NCBI GenBank assembly: GCA_030533445.1
Contig: CM060076.1
Span: 25,902,603-25,966,602 of the forward strand
Length of the DNA stretch: 64,000 nt
Reading direction: 5' to 3'
Source of the DNA: Cyprinodon diabolis
Lineage: Eukaryota > Chordata > Actinopteri > Cyprinodontiformes > Cyprinodontidae
The notes beneath the pieces were generated by a model, which saw only the letters and a list, made by a program, of their open reading frames with translations, was not told the DNA's origin and made no database searches. The position numbers were made by a program, and so were the translations under genes. Shown in pieces: positions 1 through 22,460 of this stretch (position 1 is the first letter of the stretch; each line of letters begins with the position of its first letter).

Positions 1-545
1 TTTCCACCTTCTGTGCTCTTTTGGCTGTAGAAAAAATCCATCTGTGGTGTAATGGAGGCCTCAAAACTACCTGAAGTCCGTGCAGGGGTATTGATGTCAG
101 CGTCCAAGCGCCCCCTTCCATCTGTTGGACCTAAAGGCTCGCCGCTAACAGGTTTCGCCTTTTTTACACTCCCTATATCTTCCTCTTCAGATACGCTCTC
201 AATCTTCTTCTGTGGCTCTCGACCAGCCGGGCTCAACCCAATTAGTCTATGTGCGCTGTCCCCGTTTTTTGTCTGCGTCACTGGACCTATCCCCTCAGGT
301 CCTCCATGTAGGCCAGTCCCTCCTCCTGCAGCTGCATTCAATATGAAGCTGGTAACATGCTCTTTGTCCAACGGAACAGGCTCTGTGGAGTAGGTTACTC
401 CGTCTGCTGTGACTGAGCTGGCACAGTGTTCTTCACAGGAGCTGTCCTGCATCTGGTTGAAGCCTGGGACATAGGTGGGGGCCCCATAGGCATAGAGGCA
501 GGTCTCTGCCAGGAGGAGCCCCTGGAGAATAGAGGTCATTATCAT
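1..545 (-). CDS. Partial N-terminal coding exon of a secreted or membrane protein, probably armh4 (C14orf37-like)
   Basis: The minus strand is open from an ATG at 545 (a second in-frame ATG lies at 539) to the window edge, about 181 codons with no stop. The exon seems to begin at 569, just after a polypyrimidine tract and AG, so its first bases are 5'UTR or upstream coding. The start MIMTSILQGLLLAETCLYAY resembles a short signal peptide. The rest is low in hydrophobic residues and rich in Ser, Thr, Gly, Pro and acidic residues (for example SVSEEED), as in a disordered ectodomain. I do not recognise the sequence itself. In human the gene head-to-head with ACTR10 is ARMH4, a type I membrane protein whose long disordered ectodomain follows a signal peptide. 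Position, orientation and composition fit, so the name is an inference from synteny. The protein continues off the window. Confidence 0.5.
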   Translation of the reverse strand, partial: MIMTSILQGLLLAETCLYAYGAPTYVPGFNQMQDSSCEEHCASSVTADGVTYSTEPVPLDKEHVTSFILNAAAGGGTGLHGGPEGIGPVTQTKNGDSAHRLIGLSPAGREPQKKIESVSEEEDIGSVKKAKPVSGEPLGPTDGRGRLDADINTPARTSGSFEASITPQMDFFYSQKSTEGG

Positions 546-569
546 CTTCTCTTTTTTTTGTCTCAGCAC
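546..569 (-). promoter_or_regulatory. Splice acceptor and 5' leader of the minus-strand exon
   Basis: Reading the minus strand from about 595 gives a pyrimidine-rich tract ending in AATAG at 570. The next bases run to the ATG at 545 without an in-frame stop. This fits an internal first coding exon with an untranslated exon further upstream, somewhere in 570-3855. Confidence 0.4.
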
Positions 570-1031
570 CTATTGACAGAAATAAAGAGAAAGTAGATCA
601 ATGCTAACAGGCTTTTATCACCAGTGAGGTGAGAAGAATATCTGCCTACAGGTTGTTTAAAATTACCACTAGACAGATATGTTTCCAGAGCCAAAACAGG
701 GGTGGCCATGCAGAATCACATTACAGAGACAGGAGGCAAAGGTATTTTAATTTGAAGGCTTTTCAACATTTGCTTACTACAGAAAACTCGACACTTCCAA
801 CAGCATGGCTTTGATTTAGGATGTGCAGACAGTTTAGCTCTAGACATAAATGATTCGGCTCTCCTCTGCACCAAATCAAAGCAGGCATTTGAACTTCTAC
901 GTTCTACTCTCTGTGAATAAGCCAACTTTTGAAATGTGGGGCTGAAAGCTGCAATAAGGTCAGAACCATGTCATTACAACAAGATCAGAAGACATATGGT
1001 CAAAAGGTTTAACATATCTTTTTTATTTGCA

Positions 1032-1255
1032 GATGGCCGCTAACACTGAGCCTGGTTCTGCTGGAGGTTTTTCCTCTCCACTGTCGCTACAAGCATGCTT
1101 AGTGTGAGGGATTGCACCTGAGTGAATGAGTCGATGCAATCAACTGGTTTTCCTTAGATAGAAAACTTGAATCAATTTGACTGTATGATCTGGTTGAACT
1201 GTGCCTTAAAATGACATGTGTTGTGAATTGGCGCTGTATAAATAAGCCGAATCTA
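1032..1255 (+). repeat. Interspersed repeat, third copy of the family at 32.5 and 35.0 kb
   Basis: It begins GCAGATGGCCGCTAACACTG and ends GGCGCTGTATAAATAAGCCG, followed by an AATTGAAT-type tail. The same text with small changes occurs at 32553-32790 and 35041-35170. The tail with GCGCTGTATAAATA and ATTGAAT is typical of very abundant fish interspersed repeats; I do not assign a superfamily. Confidence 0.6.
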
Positions 1256-2465
1256 ATTGAATTTCTCAGTAGTGCTGATTAGTATGACTGACTGTATCTT
1301 ACTGAGTTTTTTTTTTTGTTCAAGAGTTTGGAATCTTAGCAAATGTGTTCATGTGGCAGCAGATATATGGCTGCAGCTGGTGGTGAAGGTAACATTCATT
1401 TTAGATTAGCCAGTGGATACAGCTTTTCTGGGATTAAATTCAGATCCAATTATCTGTCATGTCAGAGTAACAGATGAAAGCAGCGGGGAATGTAGAAGGA
1501 GCATAAAAATGAGGAGGAGGCTAAGGAGACAGGGAGGAAAGGGGGGAAAGTGGCAAACAGATGGAGAAAGAGAGAGGAAATCTGACACAGCAATCCTCAG
1601 CTCCTCTTCACTTCTGCTATAAATAGCATCAGGTTCTACATCCTATAGGATCCACTTCAGAAGGCTGATTGAATGCAAACCTGCACATTAAATGAAACAT
1701 CTAAACCAAAGAACAAATGCATTTTTTTTTTTGCAACAATCTCCCCTATAATACAATGACAGACTGACACCCATTTTTTTTACTGAAACAAGAGGAAAAA
1801 AAAGAATGTCTCACCAAGGCGATGCAACATAAGATCAATGTTTCTATAAAACTCCTGGATCCCTGCCTTTGCAATCCGCCTGCGATCAATACAGTCGATC
1901 AACTGTCAGGATGCGCATGCAGACCACCTCCCACCTCCTGACAGCATGGCCACGCCAGCATCTGGTCAGTAAACAAATTTCCCACTGCGGTACTCAGTCA
2001 CATTTCTGCAATGTGACAGCTCTAATTCTGCCTTTAAAAAAAACCCCGAAATCAAACGCTGCTCCTAAACCAGATCCGCGAAAAATCTTTCTAAGGCGCA
2101 CACTGATAAAAAATAAAACCTTTTACCTTCCACAGCTCAGCATGGATCGCATTGCATTAGACTCTGAGGTTTCCTTAGAAATTGTAAATGAATCCTGTTT
2201 GTCCAAACAGAGACTGAATTCAGTGTAGTGGAGTGAAGAAATTAGGTTTTTTTTTTCTTTTTTTGCAGCTCAGCATCACTGTCTCTATCCGTCTGCTTAA
2301 GTGCTGCCACCAAATGCTTACAACCTGCAAGGAATATCCACCTCTTATTTTCAAGATGTTTTTATTTTTTATTTTTCTTAGGTATCAGATCCTCTTTATT
2401 TTACAGTCAGTTTTGTTGTCCACTTGTTGCAGGGGCAGAAGGTAATGTTTCACCTGGAATTACAG

Positions 2466-2570
2466 GCAGGGGCGGAGCTAGATGGGGGGCCAGGGGTGGC
2501 CATGGCCACCCTTATCCAATCACTGGCCACCCCTGGGGCCACCCCTACCATTTTTCCCCTCTAATACAGA
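2466..2570 (+). repeat. GC-rich repeat fragment with a hAT-like CAGGGGCGG terminus
   Basis: The sequence starts CAGGGGCGGAGCTAG and contains several partly inverted copies of GGCCACCCCT. It differs sharply in base composition from the AT-rich surroundings. The CAGGG start is hAT-like, but no matching far end or target-site duplication was found. Confidence 0.35.
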
Positions 2571-3071
2571 TGGTGGCAGCAGTGGCAAGGTTTTGTTGCC
2601 ACTGCTTGACAACAAAAACCATGTGGTTAATTATGCTCATCAATATACTAACATTAAATATGATAAATACAGAATTCATGCTCATTTCAAAACTAGATTT
2701 TTTGTTATATGGGGTAAAGAGAAAATAATGTGTCTCTGCAAGTCATCTAGGAGTCTTTAGTGAAATCATAGATAAATAAGTGTTTTAATAAAAATGTATT
2801 AAATAATCAATTAATTATACCGAAGGATTATTGATAAAAGTAGGTAAGTAATGACAATGAAAAAGATGTGTGCCCCAGATTTCAAACCTGAAAGAATTGT
2901 ATTCCCTATACCTTTAATTTAGACACTATGGATGTTTAAATATATGCGTCTATTTGTAAGCAAAGGCTGTAGGAAAGTATAGTTAGTCTTTATTTTGAAA
3001 ATATGGATGTTGCGCTCGTTAATTTTCCTGTTGGATAAGCGTAGATTGACCCTCAGGTTCTGGGGATCTGC

Positions 3072-3215
3072 TGCAGATTCTGAGAAAAATGTCAGAATTT
3101 TGGGAAAAATTTCAGAATTCTGAGAACAAAGTTAGAATTTTGAGAAAAAAGTCAGAATTCTGAGATCATAGTCTGAATTTTGAATCATCTCAGAATCCTG
3201 AATAATATTTAAAAA
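3072..3215 (+). repeat. Degenerate tandem repeat of about 20-23 bp
   Basis: Units of the form TCTGAGAAAAAAGTCAGAAT recur about six times with drift (GAGAAAAATGTCAGAATTTT, GAGAACAAAGTTAGAATTTT and so on). This is a short minisatellite with no coding content. Confidence 0.65.
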
Positions 3216-3700
3216 TCTGTTAACTTTTTTGTGTGTTTTTTGTGGCCCTAATACTCTTCCGTAATTTAATAGTTAAGCCGTTGCGCTTGTTTCTGTCTCT
3301 GAGTTAATGAATGAGGTCAGCTCTAATCAGGACAGAGATGACATAGCAAAATAAATCGATTTTTTTTCCTTTTTTTTTTTTTACTTACGAAGTTGATTTT
3401 AGTAGTAACTGTTTTCTTGCGATAGCTACATATTTAAATTACCATTCGTGAAAATAATTATATTCAGGATGAATAATGATAAATGAAACTTGTGTAGAAG
3501 AGAAACGTTGCCAGGACAACAGATGTGTTTCAGTGCTTTAAGGAAATTAGAAACTTGGCATGCAGAGTTTTAATCTATATTGAACGGGTTTATTTGGATT
3601 GAGCTTGTCGAATAGAACCAGGTTGTATTAAAATGTGATTATTATAAAGTAATGGATAAAAAGTGGTGCAAACTTTCACCTGTTTCCGCGTTTCTCTCTT

Positions 3701-3855
3701 CTGTCTCCCCATTTAGAGTTATTTTTTCCCGACAATCCTTCTTGCCCCTGAAGAGACAATCCAGGAAGTCAGCTTGTAGTTTGTTTAGTATACCATACTA
3801 AACCGTAACTGTCTGCGTTAAAAGCTATCGCCATTTTCGGAGATAGTGTAGTAAA
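3701..3855 (+). promoter_or_regulatory. Probable actr10 5'UTR and core promoter
   Basis: The 150 bases before the ATG have no upstream ATG in a good context and include GCTATCGCCATTTTCGGAGA, an inverted YY1-like CCAT motif often seen at housekeeping starts. No TATA box is evident. The transcription start is not defined by the sequence. Confidence 0.35.
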
Positions 3856-14518
<10,663 letters not shown>

Positions 14519-14637
14519 AACAGTCAAGCTTTTCCACTAGACACCTTAGTAGACTTTCCTCCACTCTCCACTCTTGTTGAGACTAACGTGTTCCATTTTG
14601 AATATCAACTAGATGAGTTTTTTTTTAAGATAAAAAA

Positions 14638-14643
14638 AATAAA
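14638..14643 (+). terminator. Candidate actr10 polyadenylation signal AATAAA
   Basis: A canonical AATAAA lies about 120 nt after the actr10 stop, followed by a T/GT-rich stretch (TGTTTATTTATGTTTTCCTG), as expected of a cleavage site. The AATAAA overlapping the stop codon itself (14513-14518) is less likely. Confidence 0.6.
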
Positions 14644-14649
14644 AATGTT

Positions 14650-16540
14650 TATTTATGTTTTCCTGTTTTGCATGTGTTATATGTAGGAATCATCTCTGTA
14701 GTAAAATCACTACAATTAACAAAAAAAATAGCAGGACAGCATCATCAATTATGATAAATTTGCGTATGCTATGAGTAATTAGATCATTACGTGTCTGCCA
14801 TGTCATCATGCTGAATGAGTCCGTACGTGTGTTATCACACTTATTCAAGATTTGTCTTGGTAGTAAATCATAACTTCTGCTGAGTCTAAGAGAAATGCTA
14901 AAGATGATGACTCCTAGTCATCAGTTTATTAACAGTGTTGCTTCATTCATCTGATCATTATATGTTAGAGTGGAGAAGAAACTTGATTGTAACTGTCATT
15001 ACCCATGAAGATAACAAACATTTTGCACTTATTTATTTATTGTTTATTCTTGGCAGTTCGATGTGGTTTTTCAGTATCTCCTCAGGCCTTAAGGGCTCTG
15101 AAGGAATTAACTCGATTGTTTTAGTATATTACAATATGGTATGGATTAAAAGGTAGATACACAAAAAGCTACAGACTAAGTTTGCTTTGTACATGCAGCA
15201 TTAGCATTTGGCTGGTTGGAGGTGTAGTTTCTTTGAAAAATACTCTGTAAACATTAAAAACTACAAATAAACATCAGTATAGTCTGTGTTTGTTTTATTT
15301 TTTGCCTTTTTTAATCTAAGAATCTATCTCAAATACTATATAATGGATAATGGATACATACCTAGACCTCATGTGCTGATTGGAAGGATTTAGTTTTAAA
15401 CATTAAACTGAATAATACACGGCTGTTTGGAAATAAGCTAAAATATACAGATTTATACCAAGTCCTTAAACCTGACTAGATATACTAAATAATTACCTAA
15501 AAACCCTGCTTCTGCTCTGTCACCAGACCTACTGTATCTTCTTCCATAAAGGTCGTCATATGATTCCATCAGATGCAAAGTAATGCATTTTTGCATAACA
15601 TTTGAGTCCAATTGGCATTATACAACATATCGCCATATAATGATGAAAATTATTTTGGGTTATGGAAGGGTTAAAAGGGCTCCTTTTCCCCCAGAGTAAT
15701 AAAAAGCCATAACACCAAAGCAATTTTATATTTCACTCTGAATATTAAGAATAAATTGGGAGGGGGGGGGGGGAGGGGTTGTGATGCAGGCAACAATATC
15801 TGACACCTTTGACCCAACTTATGGTCTATAACCGAAGATGTTGACTGAAGTATTAAACTCTTATTGTGGATGTTTCTTTCTCAACTGAATAATTGTTCAA
15901 ACGGTTGTATATATGGAACAAGAATGTCCATTACTTTTAATATAAAATATTACTTTATTCGCAGGAATCAGGGTGTTTAAACAATGTGAAATATGTTGTG
16001 TGATGTAACACATTCAGATGTTTAAAAAACGAATACATCTCTGCTGGCCATTGAGTTCCTCTCTGCTTCTGTGAACACAGTTTCATCTGTTTGGCCTTTT
16101 GGGTCACATTAATCACTCAGCTCTGCTACGCTTGGCCACCCAGGGCTTGGGAACCAGTAGCATTGCTTACAATGCACCTGCAGCAGCTTAAAGTTTAGGA
16201 ATTTAAATAGTCGTGGTTTTTAACCGCATTCCAGCAATTTGCCAAGCAGCTCAGAAATGTATTTCTGATTAGAATAATCAAGGTGAGATGTCTGTTTTTC
16301 CTTCTCAAACTGTCTTACCGTGATTATGTTCAATGTTCTGCCTTTTTTTCTGGTGATCCAACTTCAAGCTCAGGAAGGGGGTACCCTGCCATGAGGCTGA
16401 GGAAAGAGGAAGTAGCACTGATTCCTTTAGTGATTTCATGATATTTTACAACTAAACTGAGGTAGACTCCAATTCTTAGCAAATTCTTATGTGCTTTTTT
16501 TCCAAACAACATACAGTACACACAGTTTCCACATCCCTTT
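14650..16540. other. Intergenic, AT-rich; no gene recognised
   Basis: There is no supported exon. It includes a G-run at 15761-15776 (AGGGGGGGGGGGGAGGGG). The open frames here are short and lack family signatures or splice context. Confidence 0.5.
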
Positions 16541-16890
16541 AGTTTCTCTACATTTTGTCACATTACAGCCACAGACATTGTGTTTTTTTTTTTTTTGTAT
16601 TTTGTATGATAGGCCAACTCTTAATGCAGTAATGTGAGGTGGAAAGGATGCACTGCTTGCATTTATCTAAAAGCTCTGCTGTTCATTTGTATTCAACTCT
16701 GAATCATTCACTGCAAAGCCAGCTTATACTTCGGTCAGATTTTTTTCATCCAGAGACCAGCTCAGGCTCCATCAGATTAGACGGAGGGCATCTAAACAAC
16801 AACTTTCATTTCTTGTCAATTTTTAAAGCAAGTCTAGACTTTGAGCAATTTACTTCAGTTCAAAAATCAAGCATTTAATCTTAAAGAAGC
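16535..16890. mobile_element. Degraded Tc1-like transposon fragment
   Basis: The run CTACATTTTGTCACATTACAGCC, a poly-T, then CATCAGATTAGACGGAGGGC and AAAGCAAGTCTAGACTTTGA resembles the terminal and 5' untranslated parts of fish Tc1 elements that share CACATTTTGT and CAAGTCCAGACTTTGA-like text. A related fragment seems to lie at 61262-61515 and another at 36225-36320. Recognition is from memory of the family. Confidence 0.4.
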
Positions 16891-17332
16891 TAAACAAATT
16901 AAAACCCCTACAGATCACAACATTACTGCATCCAGTCAAATAATAAATCCAGACAGGAAAATGTAACACCTAATTATATATAGTAAGTCCAAAAGTATGC
17001 CCCCTTCTACTCTTTCATATTTTCTGTGCCTATTCTGAACACAACTCACTAGGTCATTTAGATGTGCAGTATTAATAAGGAATAAATCAGGGCAATGATT
17101 AAAAAGTTTATTTAATTAACATTATTTTGCTGAATTAAGCTTAATATTTTTTTAAGTCAGACAAGGACACAGTGTTCTTACATTTATACAATTTTATGTT
17201 TACAGTTATCAGTAAAGGTCTGCTTTCACCCCTGAAGTTAACAAACAGCTATTTTCAAGTGAATTTTTTATAATAAGAGCCACAGTAATGGCTTACAGTG
17301 AAAAAATATATATATTATGTTTATCTAGTATT

Positions 17333-17837
17333 TTAAAGCTACAGTGTGTAATTTTCAGCGACATCTAACGTCCAGACTGCAGACCGCAGCAACATGAACA
17401 TCTCCCCCCTACCGCTTCTCCCCCCCAACAGTACGGCGAGCGTTACGGGACAAAATGTCTTCCACGACGTCTGCATCACCTACCTTCTCAAGTTTGTTTA
17501 CATAGATAATTTTACAGATAGTATTTATTAGTATCTATAGTAGTATTTAGTATCTATTGTTCAGTACCGTCTCAGTTCATCTCTCTCAACTTGCCGTAGT
17601 TACTTTCGAGCGTAATGGGCGATCTCGCAATCGCTAGTTTGTTGGCTCTGCGCTGCCGTAGCGCAAAGATGTCTGCCTCCATGGCTGCGAGACCCGCTCC
17701 TATGTAATTATAAATAACGAATTCTAAGGCAAGGTTAAGAGGCTGAGCTCGTAGATGATGATAAATAACATAGTTATGTATAATATATTACATTTCTGAC
17801 TGTATATCCCTGTAATTATTACACACTGTAGCTTTAA
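17333..17837. mobile_element. 505-bp MITE with perfect 20-bp terminal inverted repeats
   Basis: The left end TTAAAGCTACAGTGTGTAAT is the exact reverse complement of the right end ATTACACACTGTAGCTTTAA. The terminal TTAA may be the target duplication. The interior is GC-richer and contains no transposase. Confidence 0.8.
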
Positions 17838-17924
17838 GTTTACAAAAACAAACAAATCAACATAAAATCCCTCTTTATATATAGAGCTTTATGATCTAGT
17901 CACAGTGTTTACATTTAATCAGAG

Positions 17925-18290
17925 GTGGAAAGAGTACTACAAAATTGTAATTGAGTAAAAGTATCTTTACTTTGCCTAAATTCTACTCAGAGTAAAAGTA
18001 AAATTACCCATCTCAAAATTTACTCAAGTAAAAGTACAAAATTACTTCATTTAAAATGTAATTTAAGTAAAATTACTTAGTTACTTTGAGTTATCTAATG
18101 CAAAAAAAAGGATGAAATATGAATCGAATTGAGCACAAGGTGTTTTAATCGATTTCAAGGCGTATTTCAGTGGACATCCACACTTGCAAAAGATCAGCTG
18201 GGCTAAAAAACATACTTCCTCACAGCACAAGGACAGTCACAACCTGTACCATAAAGTGCAAACAATTTTCAATCCTACTGTCAAACAGAC
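17925..18290 (+). mobile_element. hAT (Tol2/Ac-like) terminal fragment
   Basis: The sequence starts CAGAGGTGGAAAGAGTAC and continues with repeated GAGTAAAAGTA and ACTCAAGTAAAAGTA motifs, the hallmark subterminal structure of Tol2-like hAT elements in fish. No opposite end or transposase was found. Confidence 0.65.
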
Positions 18291-18778
18291 AACAACATGA
18301 CAACTAACTTACTGCCACATTTTTTAGTCTGTTTCCTTTTCTTCCAATCACACAGAATTATAAATTTTCTTAATGTCACCAAGCGCAGCATGCACCCCTC
18401 TTCTGAACCTGAGAGGCAATGCTCGGATCGGATTGAGGACATGGGGTCCTTTCAACAGGAGATCGTTCATGCCAATTCCCTTGTAGTTCTGGCTGCTATT
18501 CCATTCTAAATTAACAGGTGTGACAGAATGTGGATTGGTCCCTCTAGTTGGCAATGATTTACTTGGGAAGTTTCTTTGCGCTTCTCCTTTCCACCATTTC
18601 ATGAACTTGTGTTCCATATGCCACTCTCCAATCTGGTTCTTTCTTGAGTTGCCTCTCTTTCTTAGAAAAGTGGCCTCCACTCCACCCCTGTTGTTGGGTA
18701 GAAAGACTGGATTTTCAATCCATGGATAGTGTGCGTCCCAGTGTGGTTTGCTGCTATGAGCATCTGCTTTGACATAGG

Positions 18779-18868
<90 letters not shown>
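18779..18868. repeat. (TA)n microsatellite of about 45 units
   Basis: About 90 bp of uninterrupted TA, then imperfect TA/TG runs to 18925. The open frames across it are artefacts of the repeat. Confidence 0.95.
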
Positions 18869-18873
<5 letters not shown>

Positions 18874-18929
18874 TTAACATATATACGTGTGTGTGTGTTT
18901 GTGTATATATATATGCATATGTATAACTA

Positions 18930-20045
18930 TAAATCCAAATAAAGTGATAGTGATGTGCAAAAACAGTGCAAGGAATGAATAAATGTCAATTACATAGGGG
19001 GGTGTCTCAGTCACTTGAGGGAGGTGTTCTAGAGATTGAGGACCACAAGCAGGAATGATTTCCTGTGGCACTCTGTGGTTCATCTGGGTAGGAGGAGTCT
19101 TCTGCTGAAGGAGCTCGTCCGCTGGACCAGTGTGTCGTGGAGAGGATATGAGTCATTGTCTAAGATGGACTGAAACCTGGACGGCATCCTCCTCTCTGCC
19201 ACAGTCGTCAGAGTGTCCAGCTCCTCCCCCACAACCTCACAGACTCATCCTCCTCTCTGCCATGGTCGTCAAAGTGTCCAGCTCCTCCCCCACAACATCA
19301 CAGACTCATAAAACATCCTCAGCATCGTCCCACAGATGTTAAAGGACCTCAGCCTCCTGAGGAAAAAGAGTCGGGTTTGGTCCTTTTTGTAGACTGCCTC
19401 AATGTTTTTAGTCCAGTCCAACTTATTGTTAAAGTACACTCCCAGGTACTTATACTCCTCCACAGTGTCAACAGGAATCCCCTGGATGGAAACAGGGGTC
19501 ACAGGTGTTTTTGTCCTCCTTAGATCCACTATTAGCTCTTTAGTCTTTGTCACGTTGAGCGTCAGATGGTTCAGCTCACTCCAAGTGACAAAAGTTGCCC
19601 ACCACAGTCCTCTATCCACTCTCCTCACCCTTTTCAATGCAGCCAACAATTGTTGATTCATCAGAAAACTTCTGAAGGTGGCAGGACTGGCAATAATTGA
19701 AGTCTAAGGTGAAAAGGGTGAAGAGGAAGGGGGAGAGGACAGTCCCCTGAGGGGCCCCAGTATTACTGACCACCACGTCTGTAGACGCACATACTGTGGT
19801 CTGCCCGTCAAGTAATCAACAATCCAGGACACGATGGGGGCCTCCCCTGCATCGCAGTCATCTTCTCACTCAGTAGAGCCGGGCGGATGGTGTTGAAGGC
19901 ACTGGAGAAATCAAAGAACATGATTCTCACAGTGCTCGCCGACTTGATGATTGTAGACTCTGTTCAGCAGGAAGATGATGCTGTCCTCAACTCCCAGGCA
20001 GGGCTGGCAGGCGAACTTTAGTGGATCAGTGAAGGGCCTGACCAT
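18930..20045 (-). mobile_element. 5'-truncated L2-type LINE remnant (reverse transcriptase C-terminal part)
   Basis: On the minus strand, 19661-19269 reads LNHLTLNVTKTKELIVDLRR, VSIQGIPVDTVEEYKYLGVY and FNNKLDWTKNIEAVYKKDQT, then RLFFLRRLRSFNICGTMLRM. These are the post-catalytic blocks of an L2-clade reverse transcriptase. Upstream, 20045-19665 carries decayed core RT sequence with stops. The 3' part includes QEIIPA and a tail reading HITITLFGF. The copy is dead. Confidence 0.75.
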
Positions 20046-20229
20046 GGGACCATGGGCCTTAGCTGCTCCAGGAGGACTCTTTCTTCACCTAATGTCATTT
20101 CCTTGCTTCCAGGGTGACTATTGCCACACCTGCATCCTCCACACTTTGGTTAACAGGCTGCACCAATGCTATCCCATTTCCTCCAGTCAAGATATACTCT
20201 GCCTGCTACTGTATTTTTGGTTTCAGCTG

Positions 20230-22460
20230 TGAACCCTTGAGTTTCAGTTAGCTCTTGGTACTTTGCTGCAGTGGCTCTCATGCAAAGTGTGTTTCAGATC
20301 TGTGCACAGCCATATCCACTTCCTCAAAGAGATCTGGATGTGCTCCACCAACAGTCTTTCCTAATGGGCTCTTCCAAAGGACCAGATCTCCAATCACCTT
20401 CACTCACTGTGGGGCAAGTCTTCCCTCCCGGTGACTAATAAGCAGTTCAATTTGTGCAGGTGTATGCAGCACTCATCTAGGCCATAACAGACAAGCTCAT
20501 AGGCTCTCTCTGTACTTGTGGGTATCTTGGCCCTCACTCTAAGCAGGGACCAATAATCTCCTGGCAGCTCTATGGGTGATATAATTAGAGTCTGATGCCA
20601 AATCTATGAATGTTCCAATTGTCTGTCCTGCATTGGTAGTCGCCTCCAACGACATAAGAATAACTGGCAGCTCACATTACTCCATCCCAGCAGGTTGGTT
20701 CTTCTCAGCACAGTGTATTTTTTGCTGTTATGTTGGTGAAAGCTTTCTTAAACTTTTCTGTCATCTCTGGGGACAGTTCAGACACAAATCTCTCTTGCTC
20801 CTCTGTAAGCTTGTGCTTTACGCTTGATCTTTGTGCTCTGTCTACTTCACTTCACTTGGAGTTCCCTCTCTGGCATAGAAAGAAATTGTGGTACACAGAG
20901 CTCCCTTTCCTACAGTCTTGGTTTCTACACAGATACGTGTCTTTGCATCCTTCATCTTCCTCATGACACACTAGACATCTCTTGCAGAGATGTCTAGTGT
21001 CTCACTGAGCTTTAGTTCTTTGAACCTCTTGCAAAAGAAAATATTTTATCTTTGTTTTCCATCTCCACAAACAACACACCCACCTTTTTTGTAGATTTGG
21101 TTGAAGCATACTTCCTCTCCATTTAAATAGACATTTTGTCTGCCTTCTCACCCATTTGAAGTTGCTCTAACCTTACGAGGATTTCTTCTTGAGTTTTTAG
21201 GAATCAAAGGAGGCTCTCAAAGTGGTTATTTGACTTTACGCCATTTGCTGTGTTGATCATGAATACCAGCCACTCCTTCTTCAGGCTGTCTGGTAATTTG
21301 CTTTCTATGGATGTAATGACCAGAGGGTTCTTGAGGGCTCTTGAATCCCCCAGCTCTGTTAGATCATTGAGGGCCTTCTCTACAGATTGTATTAGGTCAA
21401 CTGTTTTCCTTGGCTGATTTGACTTTAATGCAGGAATTCTTTCCAGTTCCTTAGTTATTTCCAAAGCAATTGTGGTCTTGTTCCCACACCTGTTCTCAAG
21501 GACCCTGAACATCTCCTAAGCTGTATTGTAAGAGGACAGCCACAGGTCTCTATTTATCTTCTCCTCAACACTCTCCAGGAGCTGGATCTTCTTTGCTTCG
21601 GCTGAACCAGTAGACTCTCCCTGCCTTTGCAAACTCTCCCAGTCTCTCCTCCACCAATGGAAATTCCTCTTGAGTCCATAAAATTTGGGAAGACTGGTTG
21701 GTTTGATTCTCAGTACTGGTGGCTGAATTGGCTGTGTGACCTGTGCATTTACATCAGGAAGCTCTGCAACTCTTAGTGCTATAAGGAATTCTGCCATTCT
21801 TGCTTCATGGTTGTTAATCAGTGTTTTCAGCCGCTCTGCCATCCAGACCTGCTTTCTGTTCCTCTGGGATCAATTTTTCTCACGCTGAAAGGGTTGCAGT
21901 TGCATCTTGGACTAGTTTAGTTGCACCATCTACTCATAGTTCATAGCCATCTTTATTAAGAGCATAGACTGGGATTTCACCATCTTTATCACAGGCTGCT
22001 TCTGGTTTCTGTATTACAGACTTAACCTCATCTTCCCCATATCTGAACCATAAGTTTTGCTGGACTATTTCAGTCTATTATTACAGTCCCTCATTGTCTT
22101 TTCCAGGTCTGCCTGCACATGTCTGCTTCATTTTGCTTCCTCTTCCTCTTCTCCAGCTTCCTCAATATCTGCCAGTAGGCATAATGGGATAATCATCATT
22201 TGTTTCACTGACATCCCTCACGTAAGAGGTCAGCATCTTGAATTCCCCTTGTAACTCACTCTTGCTCATGTTTTCCACAGCCCAGCTTAGGAGTTGGCTC
22301 GTTTGGTGAGGGCATTTTTAGCTGTTGTTCTTTCTTGCTTTAGCTGTTTTACTCCTTTCCCGAGAGCTTCCTCTGCCATTGTTGTCGTACTTGTTTCGAC
22401 AGCCTCCTTGAGTTCAGGCGTTTAAACCACGTCTCCAATGCGACCTGTTTTCAACTGTCA
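20230..22460 (-). mobile_element. BEL/Pao-type LTR retrotransposon remnant, gag region
   Basis: Minus-strand frames hold a gag-like protein. 21842-21516 has LPKFYGLKRNFHWWRRDWES and IQLLESVEEKINRDLWLSSY. 21512-21204 continues FRVLENRCGNKTTIALEITK, QPRKTVDLIQSVEKALNDL and ESKLPDSLKKEWLVFMINTA. A zinc-knuckle region follows (CVVCGDGK, then CKRFKELKLSE) with stops. These blocks match the DUF1759-type gag of fish BEL/Pao elements. The two main frames are separated by one stop at about 21513. No protease, RT, integrase or LTR pair is evident, so the copy is partial and inactive. Confidence 0.7.

Larger units (their letters stand above)
570..3700. other. Intergenic or promoter interval between the head-to-head genes; no gene seen
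   Basis: No coding exon is convincing here. The interval holds a partial LINE-tail-like repeat (about 1032-1255), a stretch starting CAGGGGCGGAGCTAG like a hAT end (2466-2560), a degenerate tandem repeat (3072-3215) and AT-rich filler. The first exon and promoter of the minus-strand gene should lie here but cannot be placed. Confidence 0.5.

Noticed and set aside
18729..18926. Open frame across the (TA)n tract
   Set aside because: It is an artefact of the dinucleotide repeat (alternating Tyr/Ile) with no protein-like composition.
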